In this document: one piece after another, positions 39,211 through 48,037 of the stretch
How the letters are laid out: every line of letters begins with the position of its first letter
Position numbering within the stretch: the stretch's first letter is position 1
Source: Streptomyces chartreusis NRRL 3882
GTDB taxonomy: Bacteria; Actinomycetota; Actinomycetes; Streptomycetales; Streptomycetaceae
Length of the DNA stretch: 64,000 bases
Assembly: GCF_900236475.1 (NCBI RefSeq)
Contig: NZ_LT963352.1
Coordinates: forward strand, 5,460,001 to 5,524,000
Direction of reading: 5' to 3'
Notes under the pieces: generated by a model
The model's database searches: none
Seen by the model: only the letters and a program-made list of their open reading frames with translations
What the model was told of the DNA's origin: nothing
Made by a program: the position numbers and the translations under genes

Positions 39211-40191
39211 TCAGCCCCGGGCCGCCTCCGGATGCAGGCGTACCCAGCCCTCCCACGCCGACGTGATCATGTCCTGGACGTCGTGCCGGGCCTTCCAGCC
39301 CAGCTCGGCGGCGGCGCGGTCGGCCGAGGCGACGACGCGGGCCGGGTCGCCCGGGCGGCGGGGCGTGACCGTGGGCGGCCGGTCGTAGCCGGTCACCGCG
39401 TTGATGCGGTCGATCATCTCGCGGACGGAGACGCCCTCGCCCCGGCCGATGTTGAGCGTGAGGTCGCGGCCGGGGGCGGAGCGCAGGACCCGGGCAGCGG
39501 CGACATGGGCCTCGGCCAGGTCCACGACGTGGATGTAGTCGCGTACGCAGGTGCCGTCCGGGGTCGGATAGTCGTCGCCGAAGACGCGCGGCGGCGCGTC
39601 CTCCGTGAGCTTCTCGAAGACCATGGGGACCAGATTGAACACGCCGACGTCCGCGAGCTCCGGGCTCGCCGCGCCGGCCACGTTGAAGTAGCGCAGGGAC
39701 GCGGTCGACAGCCCGGTCGCCCGGCCCGTCGCGCGGACCAGCCACTCACCCGCCAGCTTCGTCTCGCCGTACGGCGACATGGGCACGCACGGGGTCTCCT
39801 CGGTGACCAGGTCCACGTCGGGCATGCCGTAGACCGCCGCCGAGGACGAGAAGACGAAGGACCGCACCTTCGCGGCCGTCACCGCCTCCAGCAGGACCCG
39901 CAGGCCCTCGACGTTCTCCCGGTAGTAGTGCAGCGGCTGCTCGACCGACTCGCCCACCTGCTTCTTCGCCGCGAGGTGGACCACGCCCGTGACCGAGTGG
40001 TCCGCGAGGACGCGCGCGAGCCGTTCGGCGTCCAGGGTCGAGCCCACCACCAGCGGCACCCCGTCGGGCACCCGCTCGGCGATTCCGGTGGACAGGTCGT
40101 CGTACACCACCGCCTGCTCCCCCGCCGCGGTCATCGCCCGTACGACGTGCGCTCCGATGTAGCCGGCGCCGCCGGTGATCAACCAGGTCAT
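39211..40191 (-). CDS. galE: UDP-glucose 4-epimerase
   Basis: A 326-aa short-chain dehydrogenase-type epimerase that interconverts UDP-glucose and UDP-galactose (or the N-acetyl forms). The Rossmann motif TGGAGYIGAHV is at residues 6-16. The catalytic triad is represented by SSSAAVYG (Ser) and SPYGETK (YxxxK). NVAGA, RDYIHVVDLAEAHV and the late NIGRGEGVSVREMI match GalE well. The start at 40191 (MTWLITGG) is preferred to an upstream ATG. Its location inside the glycopolymer locus suggests it supplies UDP-Gal or UDP-GalNAc for polymer decoration. It is preceded on the same strand by a GT2 gene, 66 bases upstream. Confidence 0.95.
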   Translation of the reverse strand: MTWLITGGAGYIGAHVVRAMTAAGEQAVVYDDLSTGIAERVPDGVPLVVGSTLDAERLARVLADHSVTGVVHLAAKKQVGESVEQPLHYYRENVEGLRVLLEAVTAAKVRSFVFSSSAAVYGMPDVDLVTEETPCVPMSPYGETKLAGEWLVRATGRATGLSTASLRYFNVAGAASPELADVGVFNLVPMVFEKLTEDAPPRVFGDDYPTPDGTCVRDYIHVVDLAEAHVAAARVLRSAPGRDLTLNIGRGEGVSVREMIDRINAVTGYDRPPTVTPRRPGDPARVVASADRAAAELGWKARHDVQDMITSAWEGWVRLHPEAARG

Positions 40192-40257
40192 GTGCGGCTG
40201 TCCCCTCGTCAGTTGGCCCATGGTGGTGGTGCTCTGTGCGGATACGTCGTCGTGCTC

Positions 40258-41874
40258 TCAGTGAAGCAGGCGACGCAGCCTTCCGCGTGCGACGGACAGC
40301 ACACCGCGTACGCCGGGCGCCACGCGCAGCGCCAGCGCGCCCGAGTGGGTGGCGTACGGCTGTACGAGTACCACGCCGTGCCGGGCGCTCGGGACGGCGC
40401 TGCGGCGCAGCAGACCGGCGCCCGTGAGGGCGTGCGCCGTGACCTCGCGACTCACGCCGTCGCGGAAGCGGATCCGAAGGCGCAGGTCCCAAGTGCCCAC
40501 GCCGGGCGCGGCCAGCGCGGCCAGGGCCACGGTCGTCTCCGCAGACCAGCCGCCGGCCGACGGCACCAGCACGGCCGTACGGCGGACCACCTCGTCCCCG
40601 TCGTCCCGGTGCCGCCATTCCACCTCCACCGCCTCCGGGCCCGCCTGCGCCAGCCGGCCGTACAGCTCGTGCAGGCGCAGCCGGAGCCGGGCGCCCCGCG
40701 CGCGTGGCCGCAGGTCCGCGTCGACGGCGAGGGGCAGCACGTGCACGGGCCGGGTGAGCAGGGGCTCCAGGGAGACCTGCGGGAGGTCTACCGACCAGAC
40801 GGGCGTGCCGTCCGCGGCCCGGGCGTACGGCGGGTACAACCGGGCCGGGCGGGCCGCCAGCTCCCGCAGCCGGGGCAGGTCGCGCGGCTCCTGGGACGCC
40901 AGGACGACCCGCCCCACCAGCCGGCCGGGAGCGGCCGGGTTGCGGGCCCAGTCGTCCGCGTCGTACTCGGCGAGATGCGCCCGCGTGAGCTCCCACCACG
41001 CGCGCTGGTAGGCGGCGTCGCGCAACCCCAGTTCCCGCAGGTACATCCGCAGATCGTGGTCGAGGAACTTGGCGCGCGCGACCCGGGCGAGTTCCTTCTG
41101 CCCGGCGCCCAGCAGGACCTCGTACGCCTGCCGGCACGCCTCGGTGCGGGCCCGCCAGTTCTCGACGCCGGCCCGGTCCAGCGAGATCGACAGCCGCTCG
41201 GCGGACCGGCGCACGTGCCAGACGTACACCCGGTCCGGGACCAGGGCGATGCGCGGGGCCGCGGCCAGCACGCGCGCGGCGAAGACGACGTCCTCGTACG
41301 GGAAGCGGCCCTCGGGGAAGCGGATGCGGTGCTCGCGCAGGAAGCCGGTGCGGTAGAGCTTGTTGACGCAGAGCGTGTCGTGGACCAGGAGCGGGCGCTG
41401 CGCGGGGTGCGGTACCACGGCGTGCAGCGCGTACAGGCGCGCCTGCCAGGGCACTTCGCGCCCCGACGGCAGTTCCCGGCGTACGCACAGGCCGCTCGCC
41501 ACCTCAGCGTGCGTGCCCGTCGCCGCGTCGAGCAGCGCGTCGACCGCGCCGGGCGGCAGGACGTCGTCGCTGTCCAGGAACATCACGTACGGCGACGTCA
41601 CCGCGTCGAGCCCGGTGTTGCGCGGGGTGCCGCAGCCGCCGCTGTTGGCCCGGCGGCGGATGACCTTCAGACGGGGCTCCGACGCGGCGAGCCGGTCGAG
41701 CAGGTCGGCGCTGCCGTCCGTCGAGCAGTCGTCGACGGCCACGACCTCGCGCACGGCCGGCCCCTGGGCGAGCGCCGAGCGCACGGCGTCCGTCACATGG
41801 GCGGCGTCGTCGTAGCCGATGACCACGACGGCGACCTGGGGGAGAGGCCTCCCGGGGTTCTGTACGGCATTCAT
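40258..41874 (-). CDS. GT2 glycosyltransferase with C-terminal accessory region
   Basis: A 538-aa GT2 enzyme. The catalytic domain (about residues 13-230) has VAVVVIGYDDAAHVTDAV, VDDCSTDGS, NSGGCGTPRNTGL, the DxD site MFLDSDDVLPPG, and an acidic FPYEDVVF. The C-terminal 250 residues or so form a beta-rich region like that of the 32688-34334 enzyme, which also shares the unusual NSGGC(S/G)xPRN block, so the two are paralogues. The start at 41874 (MNAVQNPGRPL) is the best fit; a GTG one codon upstream is possible. It is divergent from the GT39-like gene, with 91 bases between, and may be co-transcribed with galE. Confidence 0.9.
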   Translation of the reverse strand: MNAVQNPGRPLPQVAVVVIGYDDAAHVTDAVRSALAQGPAVREVVAVDDCSTDGSADLLDRLAASEPRLKVIRRRANSGGCGTPRNTGLDAVTSPYVMFLDSDDVLPPGAVDALLDAATGTHAEVASGLCVRRELPSGREVPWQARLYALHAVVPHPAQRPLLVHDTLCVNKLYRTGFLREHRIRFPEGRFPYEDVVFAARVLAAAPRIALVPDRVYVWHVRRSAERLSISLDRAGVENWRARTEACRQAYEVLLGAGQKELARVARAKFLDHDLRMYLRELGLRDAAYQRAWWELTRAHLAEYDADDWARNPAAPGRLVGRVVLASQEPRDLPRLRELAARPARLYPPYARAADGTPVWSVDLPQVSLEPLLTRPVHVLPLAVDADLRPRARGARLRLRLHELYGRLAQAGPEAVEVEWRHRDDGDEVVRRTAVLVPSAGGWSAETTVALAALAAPGVGTWDLRLRIRFRDGVSREVTAHALTGAGLLRRSAVPSARHGVVLVQPYATHSGALALRVAPGVRGVLSVARGRLRRLLH

Positions 41875-41940
41875 CACGGCGGATCGTAAGCCGGGCGAAT
41901 GACATGAAAGTGGTAACACACCATCAAGGGTCACCAAAAC

Positions 41941-41956
41941 CTGTGCAACAGCACAG
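41941..41956. promoter_or_regulatory. Short palindrome before the GT39-like gene
   Basis: CTGTGC-AACA-GCACAG, a perfect 6-bp inverted repeat with a 4-nt loop, 9 bases before the GTG at 41966. It may be an operator or an mRNA hairpin that affects ribosome access. Confidence 0.4.
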
Positions 41957-41965
41957 AATCGGGCC

Positions 41966-43591
41966 GTGACGATCGGACAGTCGAGGGGGAGCGGCCGGTT
42001 GGGTACGGGCGTGGTGCCCGTGGCGGTTCCCATGGCGGTGATGCCGGGGATCGGACTGTGGGGCCTGGACCGCGGTGGCATGTGGGGTGACGAGAGCGTC
42101 ACCTTCCAGGTCGCGCAGCGCACGGTGCCGCAGATCTGGCGGCTGCTGCACGACGTGGACGCGGTGCACGGCCTGTACTACCTGTTCATGCACGCCGTCC
42201 TCACCGTCCACCCGAGCGAGGTCGTGCTGCGCCTGCCGTCGGTGTGCGCGGCGACGGCGACCGCCGGCCTGGTCGCGGCCCTCGGCGTCCGGCTGGCCGG
42301 GCCGAGGGTCGGCCTGTGGGCCGGTCTCCTCTACGCGATCACGCCGATGACCGGCCACTACGCCCAGGAGGGACGGTCGTACGCGCTCGTCGCGGCGGGT
42401 GTGGCGGGGGCGACGCTGCTGTTGCTCAGGGCGGTGGAGGCGGCGACCGCCCGGGCCTGGTGGCCGTACGGGACCGTCGTCGCCCTGACCTGTCTGCTGC
42501 ACGAGCTGGCGGTGCCGGTGCTCTGCGCGCACGCGCTGACGCTTGCCCTGCTGCGGGTGCCGAGGGAGGTGTGGTCGGGGTGGGGGCGTGCGGCCGGGGC
42601 GGCGGTGCTGGTCATGCTGCCGCTGGTGTGGGTGTCGCAGGGGCAGTCCGGGCAGGTGGCGTGGCTGGTGACGCCCGGGTGGGACAGGGCCGAGAGGCTG
42701 GTGCGGAACTTCTCTCCCGGCCCGGCCGGGGTGGCCTTCTGGGGGGCGCTGCTGCTGATGGCCGTCGGGCTCCGGGCGCGGCGACTGACGGCGGTCGCGC
42801 TCCCGCTGCTGGTCGTGCCGCCGGGGATCCTGATGACCGTGTCGCAGGTGCGGCCGCTCTTCCACGACCGGTACGTGCTCTACTCCCTGGCGGGAGCGTC
42901 CCTGCTGGTGGCCGCCGGGGCCGGGCGGGTGGCCGGAGCGCTGGGGCGGGTGCGGTTCGACGGGCGGCGGGTGCGGGTCGGTGGCCGGCGGGTGCGGGCC
43001 GTGCTGGGCGTCGCCGGCGTCCTCGCCCTGATCGGCACCTTCCTCCACCAGCTCCCCGTCCACCGTCAGGACCGGTCCGCCGCCCACCGCCCGGACAACC
43101 TCGCCGCCGTCTCCGCACTCGCCCTCCGCCGGCTGCGCCCCGGCGACCCGGTGCTGTTCGTGCCGTCCGTCGGGAGGCTCGCCGCGCTGGCCTACCCGAA
43201 GGGGTTCCGACAGGTCCGGGACATCGCGCTGCGGGAGTCGGCGCCCCGGTCCGGGACGCTGTGGGGCCGGGAGGCGACCCCCGGGCAGCTGCGGCACAGG
43301 CTCTCCTCGGTGGACCGCGTCTGGGTCGTCGCCGAGGCGTACGCGCTGGACCCGGGCTGGTCTCCACGCGATCCGGTCGAGCGCGCGAAACTGGCCGTCC
43401 TGGCGGAGGAGTTCACCGTCCGGGAGGAACACGCCCGGGACGGGGTGGTCCTGCGCCTTCATGTCCGGCGGGAGGCCGCGGAGGTGCCGCCGAGCGTGTC
43501 CCATGTGCCGCCCGGCTCCGCTACGACCGCTCGTCTGCCCGCGAACCACCCCGCGGCTCCGCGAGCGCGGCCGCGTCCAGGGCCGTGGTGA
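41966..43591 (+). CDS. GT39-like membrane glycosyltransferase (GT-C fold)
   Basis: A 541-aa protein with about ten helices. The first outer loop carries GGMWGDESVTFQVAQ, whose Asp-Glu pair is the position of the catalytic acid in GT39/ArnT-like enzymes. ITPMTGHYAQEGRSYALV is another family hallmark. The C-terminal 170 residues or so form a soluble domain ending in a Pro/Arg-rich tail. Such enzymes use polyprenyl-phosphate sugars to glycosylate proteins or polymers outside the membrane. The GTG at 41966 starts the frame. Its last 71 bases overlap the convergent ohrR gene; the tail is low-complexity, so coding there is less certain. Confidence 0.82.
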   Translation: MTIGQSRGSGRLGTGVVPVAVPMAVMPGIGLWGLDRGGMWGDESVTFQVAQRTVPQIWRLLHDVDAVHGLYYLFMHAVLTVHPSEVVLRLPSVCAATATAGLVAALGVRLAGPRVGLWAGLLYAITPMTGHYAQEGRSYALVAAGVAGATLLLLRAVEAATARAWWPYGTVVALTCLLHELAVPVLCAHALTLALLRVPREVWSGWGRAAGAAVLVMLPLVWVSQGQSGQVAWLVTPGWDRAERLVRNFSPGPAGVAFWGALLLMAVGLRARRLTAVALPLLVVPPGILMTVSQVRPLFHDRYVLYSLAGASLLVAAGAGRVAGALGRVRFDGRRVRVGGRRVRAVLGVAGVLALIGTFLHQLPVHRQDRSAAHRPDNLAAVSALALRRLRPGDPVLFVPSVGRLAALAYPKGFRQVRDIALRESAPRSGTLWGREATPGQLRHRLSSVDRVWVVAEAYALDPGWSPRDPVERAKLAVLAEEFTVREEHARDGVVLRLHVRREAAEVPPSVSHVPPGSATTARLPANHPAAPRARPRPGPW

Positions 43592-44009
43592 GCTCGTCGA
43601 GGCGGGCGCGCAGGGCGCGCACCTCGTCGGGGCCGAACCCGGTCGAGGCGGCGATCCGGCGCGGCACCTGAAGCGCCCGCCGCCGCAGCGCGGTGCCCTC
43701 CTCGGTCAGCCGCACCTCCACCGACCGCTCGTCCCGCGTGCTGCGCTCCCGGCGCACGAGCCCCGCCGCCTCCAGCCGCTTCAGCAGCGGCGACAGCGTG
43801 CCGGAGTCCAGGCGCAGATGCTCCCCGAGCTTCTTGACGGGCAGCTCGCCGTGCTCCCACAGCACCAGCATCACCAGGTACTGCGGGTACGTGAGCCCGA
43901 GGTCCTTGAGGAGCACGCGGTAGACGCCGTTGAAGGCGCGGGATGCCGCGTGCAGGGAGAAGCAGATCTGCTGGTCCAGGCGGAGCCAGTCGTCGTCCGG
44001 CGTGTTCAT
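43521..44009 (-). CDS. ohrR: Organic peroxide sensor/repressor OhrR (MarR family)
   Basis: A 162-aa MarR-family repressor. The N-terminal LRLDQQICFSLHAASRAF holds Cys16, the peroxide-sensing residue of OhrR. It is the only cysteine, so this is the one-Cys type, which needs a low-molecular-weight thiol such as mycothiol for full inactivation (family knowledge). The winged helix is at about residues 55-95 (KKLGEHLRLDSGTLSPLLKR, then the wing RSTRDERSVEVRLT). It is divergent from ohr, with a classical OhrR box between. The ATG at 44009 follows GGGAG. Organic hydroperoxides should relieve its repression of ohr and of itself. Confidence 0.94.
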   Translation of the reverse strand: MNTPDDDWLRLDQQICFSLHAASRAFNGVYRVLLKDLGLTYPQYLVMLVLWEHGELPVKKLGEHLRLDSGTLSPLLKRLEAAGLVRRERSTRDERSVEVRLTEEGTALRRRALQVPRRIAASTGFGPDEVRALRARLDELTTALDAAALAEPRGGSRADERS

Positions 44010-44045
44010 GCTCCCAGGGTAGCTCGTGCCCGCCATTCAATTGCG

Positions 44046-44060
44046 TACAACTTAATTGTG
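44046..44060. promoter_or_regulatory. OhrR operator
   Basis: TACAACTTAATTGTG closely matches the OhrR box TACAATT-AATTGTA, with an additional CAATTG just to the left (44038-44043). It lies in the 124-base gap between divergent ohrR and ohr, an AT-rich island in GC-rich DNA. Confidence 0.85.
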
Positions 44061-44133
44061 TGCTCTAATTCCGGGTGTCAGGCGGCCCGGAAGCGGGCCG
44101 CCGAACGTTGACGTGTGAGAGGGAAGGACTTCC

Positions 44134-44547
<414 letters not shown>

Positions 44548-44558
44548 CCACCGGCACC

Positions 44559-46118
44559 TCAGCCCCCGACCCGCGCCAGCACCTCCCCCGTCCGTCTGCT
44601 CCACGCCACCACCACGGCCTCCTCGGGCACCGGGTGCCAGCGCGTCAGCAGCAGCCAGCGCACGTGGTAGCGGCGGACGACGGCGGCACGCTCGGCGCGG
44701 GTCGAATCCGGGGCCAGATAGGCGCGGACGTCGGCCGCCCGGCGTTTGCGTTCCCGTTCGTCCAGGGCCGGGTCGGGCCAGATGGGCGCGGCGAGGTTCG
44801 GCCCGTACCCGGCGATGGAGTGGCCGGCCAGATACCCGTCGGTGATCACCACCTCGCCCGGCCCGATGTGCCGAGCCGCCCAGTCGTACGACGGCCAGCG
44901 CGTCGGCTGCGTGAACCCCACCGGGTCGACCGAGCGCGGCACGACCGCCCCGGCGTGCACGGTGACGAACCCGACGCACACCCCGGCAGCCGCCACCCCG
45001 CCCAGCACCCTCCTGGCCCACCGCCACGGCCGGGGCGCCGCCAGCTCCACCGCCAGCGCGAACTGCAGCGGCACCAGCACGGCCCACAGGGCCCTGGCGT
45101 ACGTGTAGTGCCCGCTCACCCAGCCGTACGCCACCAGCAGGCACTCCGCCAGGAACATCAGCACCAGCGGGTCCCGCACCGATCCGCGGGCCCGCGCCCA
45201 CAGGGCGGGCAGGCCCAGCAGCGCCAGCCAGGAGTTGGCGAACATCCGCTCGTACAGCTGCCGGTGCATCGCGTCCATGCCGGTGTCGCCCACCAGCGCC
45301 AGGACGTCGTAGTACGGCCAGGACACGGCGACCGCCGCGCCGGCCGCACCGGCGAGGGTCCAGCGCGCCACGACCGGCCGGCGCCACCCCCGCTGCCGCG
45401 ACGCCACGATCGCCACCGCCCCGACCAGCGCCGAGGCCGCCGTGACGGGGTGGGTGAGCAGGATCAGCCCGTACAGGACGCCGATCCCGGCGTACCCCCA
45501 CCAGCCGCCGAGCCCGCTCGGGCCGACGAACCGCACGGAGGGGGCGTCGTCCCGCGCGCGCACGCAGGTCCAGGCCCACGCCCAGAACGTCAGCCCGATC
45601 GCGATCGCGGACGGATACCCCAGGTTCGTCGTCATCGACATCAGCCCGAGGTAGCCGCTCCACAGGATCCGCGCGGTGCCCCACAGCAGCGTCATGAACA
45701 GCAGCGCCAGGACCGGCGCCCACGGGCGCGGGGTGAGGGCCCGGACGAAACGGCCGATCCCCGTCAGCAGCACCAGCAGATGCACCGGCCCGGCGAGCTT
45801 CACGACCGCCCAGCCGGACAGCCCCGTCAGCCGCGCCAGGACGCCCTGGGCGACGGCGTAGGGCCCGTAGTACGGGCTGTTCTCACCCGGCAGATCGGCC
45901 ATGGTGTGGGCCGGATGGAGCAGATCGGCCTTGAGACGCTCGACGACCGCCGCGTGCTGACCCGCGTCGCAGCACAGCGGGACGCGCCAGTACGCCAGCG
46001 TCATCACCAGCCAGAACAGGGCGCCGAAGAACTGGTACGGGGTCGGCCGCCCCACGCGGCCGCCGCGCAGCGCCGTCGCGCCGCGGACGTTCCGCCGGAG
46101 GAGGACTCCGGCGCTCAC
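44559..46118 (-). CDS. Multi-spanning GT-C-type membrane protein, paralogue of the one at 30924
   Basis: A 519-aa protein with about ten helices. After the first helix it has LCCDAGQHAAVVERLKADLL and ENSPYYGPYAVAQG, matching the corresponding outer loop of the 30924-32408 protein. Further shared blocks are LLWGTARILWSGYLGLMSM and GYPSAIAIGLTFWAWAW. A soluble C-terminal domain has PTRWPSYDWAARHIGPGEVV. The GTG at 46118 begins the frame. It is probably a polyprenyl-phosphate-sugar-dependent transferase of the envelope polymer; donor and exact family are not known. Its 3' end lies only 11 bases from the convergent ohr stop. Confidence 0.78.
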   Translation of the reverse strand: MSAGVLLRRNVRGATALRGGRVGRPTPYQFFGALFWLVMTLAYWRVPLCCDAGQHAAVVERLKADLLHPAHTMADLPGENSPYYGPYAVAQGVLARLTGLSGWAVVKLAGPVHLLVLLTGIGRFVRALTPRPWAPVLALLFMTLLWGTARILWSGYLGLMSMTTNLGYPSAIAIGLTFWAWAWTCVRARDDAPSVRFVGPSGLGGWWGYAGIGVLYGLILLTHPVTAASALVGAVAIVASRQRGWRRPVVARWTLAGAAGAAVAVSWPYYDVLALVGDTGMDAMHRQLYERMFANSWLALLGLPALWARARGSVRDPLVLMFLAECLLVAYGWVSGHYTYARALWAVLVPLQFALAVELAAPRPWRWARRVLGGVAAAGVCVGFVTVHAGAVVPRSVDPVGFTQPTRWPSYDWAARHIGPGEVVITDGYLAGHSIAGYGPNLAAPIWPDPALDERERKRRAADVRAYLAPDSTRAERAAVVRRYHVRWLLLTRWHPVPEEAVVVAWSRRTGEVLARVGG

Positions 46119-46231
46119 AGGACTGTCGGGAAGGGGAGGGACTGGGGCATGCGCCGAATGTTCCCGCCGGTGCCGGAGGCCTGACCCCGGGTCACTTCAT
46201 CGGGTGAGGCGACTGCACCCACCTGCCGACG

Positions 46232-48037
46232 TCAGTCGCACAGCGCCCGCTCCGCCGCGGCCGGCCAGCGCGCGAACCGGAACCGCGTCCGCTCGAAGGA
46301 GCCCGTGAGGTTCTGCCAGAACCGCTCGGCGGTGAGCGGCGCGCGCACCGACTCCCTCAGCTCGGCCAGCTCGCCGCAGCCCAGCGCCGCCCGGGCCGCC
46401 TTAACCGCCTCCCGGGAGGCCCCGGCCCGCAGCAGGTCCCGCTGCGGCGGGTGTTCCACCGCCCACTCCGCGAAGACCCAGTAGTTGCGCAGGAACTTCT
46501 CGTGCCCGGGCCAGCTCCACCGCTCCAGCGCGAGATGCGCGCCGACGGGACTGGCCAGCCCCCAGGCGTCGTTCACATAGGCGTCGAGCGGCGCCGCGGC
46601 TCCCGTGACACCGAGATGACGCCCCACGATCACCACGTGGTACGGGGAGTCCTCCCGCATCGGCGTGGCGTGCAGCCGGCGCGCGGCGTCGAAGTACAGC
46701 AGCGTCGGCCGGGGCGCCCGCGCGGCCCGTGCCAGCATGCCGCGCCCCTCCGGCAGGGCCGGCCAGTTGGCCACCCAGGTGGCGGTGCGCACCGGGTTGT
46801 GGTCGCCGAGGCCCTCCACGTCGGAGCTGCGCACGTTGAACGAGCCGGGCGTGCTGCGCACGTCGAACGGCGCCCGCAGCGGGCTGACCGCCGCGCACAG
46901 CCACACCAGCAGCAGCGCGCTCGCGACCCCCGTGAACCTGGTCGCCGGCACGACCAGGACCGGCAGGAGCAGCAGCAGGAGGGCGGGCAGGATCATCCGG
47001 GCGTGCATGTAGTCGCCGCCGACGCGGACGACGTACCCGGCCAGCAGCGCACCCGCCGCGAGCGGCGCCAGCAGCACTGCGAGCGAGGCCCGGCCCGGGG
47101 CGCGGTCCCGCCGCTCCCGGCGGATGCGCCGCACCAGCAGGACGGCCGTCGCGGCGAGCACGGGCACGACGGGCCACAGCCAGTACGGCCCGAGCGTCTC
47201 CTGCACATAGCCGGCGCCCCGGCCCCAGTCGCTGGCGCTCGCCTCCTTGGCGATGGCGGGCAGCGGCACCAGGATCCCGTAGTACCCCGCGCGGAACACC
47301 TCGTACGCCAGCGGCAGCGCCACCGCCGAGGCCGCCACGGCCGCGGTACCCCGCCGGGACGGGCGCAGCACCCACCACTGCGCCGTCAGGAAGCACACCG
47401 TGACCACCGCGAGATCGGGCCGGACCAGCGGCCCCAGCCCGAACACGAAGGCGGCGGCGTACGTCACCCGCGCCTGCTGACCGCGCCGGGTGCCCGTCAG
47501 CAGCCACCACGACAGGCCCGTCCAGAAGGAGCCGAGGCCGCTCTCCAGGCCCGAGGTCATGTACGACCAGAACGGCGGCACGGCCAGCAGCACGAACACC
47601 CCCGCCGGGAGCAGCAGCCCCGCGCCCCGGTGCAGCCGGCCCGTGGCGTACAGGGCGAGCCCGAACCCGGCCGTGCTCAGCAGCAGCCCCAGCCCGACCG
47701 CGAGGAACGCCGGGTCCTCGCCGGTGACCCAGGTGCCGAGCGCGAGCAGCCACTGCCACAGGGTGCCGGTCGAACTCTCCGCCCGTTCCCCCACGTTGAA
47801 CACGGGCCCGTTGCCCGCCAGGATCTGCCGGACCGGACGCAGATAGATCAGCCCGTCGTCGCAGATCCAGCGCCGCCGGTAGCCCAGCACGAACAGGGCC
47901 GCGGTCGGTACGGCGACCAGGGCCGCGTGCCACCAGCGCACCGGCCGCAGCCGCTCGACGGCGCCCGGCGGCCGGGCCGATGAGGCACGCTGGCCGGGCA
48001 GGGAGGGCACGGCCTCGGGGGTGGCGGGAGTCGTCAT
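46232..48037 (-). CDS. AftB-like GT-C membrane glycosyltransferase
   Basis: A 601-aa protein with about ten helices and a soluble C-terminal domain (about residues 400-601). The first outer loop reads ICDDGLIYLRPVRQILAG, then GNGPVFNVGERAESSTGTLW. This strongly resembles the DD..R..NxxxGxGPVFNxGERVE loop of actinobacterial AftB-type arabinofuranosyltransferases, with the Asp pair as the likely catalytic site. In mycobacteria AftB caps arabinan; in this Streptomyces setting it may add a terminal sugar to the glycopolymer. This is inference. The ATG at 48037 overlaps the upstream gene stop in ATGA, tying it to the GT2-TagF gene. Confidence 0.78.
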   Translation of the reverse strand: MTTPATPEAVPSLPGQRASSARPPGAVERLRPVRWWHAALVAVPTAALFVLGYRRRWICDDGLIYLRPVRQILAGNGPVFNVGERAESSTGTLWQWLLALGTWVTGEDPAFLAVGLGLLLSTAGFGLALYATGRLHRGAGLLLPAGVFVLLAVPPFWSYMTSGLESGLGSFWTGLSWWLLTGTRRGQQARVTYAAAFVFGLGPLVRPDLAVVTVCFLTAQWWVLRPSRRGTAAVAASAVALPLAYEVFRAGYYGILVPLPAIAKEASASDWGRGAGYVQETLGPYWLWPVVPVLAATAVLLVRRIRRERRDRAPGRASLAVLLAPLAAGALLAGYVVRVGGDYMHARMILPALLLLLLPVLVVPATRFTGVASALLLVWLCAAVSPLRAPFDVRSTPGSFNVRSSDVEGLGDHNPVRTATWVANWPALPEGRGMLARAARAPRPTLLYFDAARRLHATPMREDSPYHVVIVGRHLGVTGAAAPLDAYVNDAWGLASPVGAHLALERWSWPGHEKFLRNYWVFAEWAVEHPPQRDLLRAGASREAVKAARAALGCGELAELRESVRAPLTAERFWQNLTGSFERTRFRFARWPAAAERALCD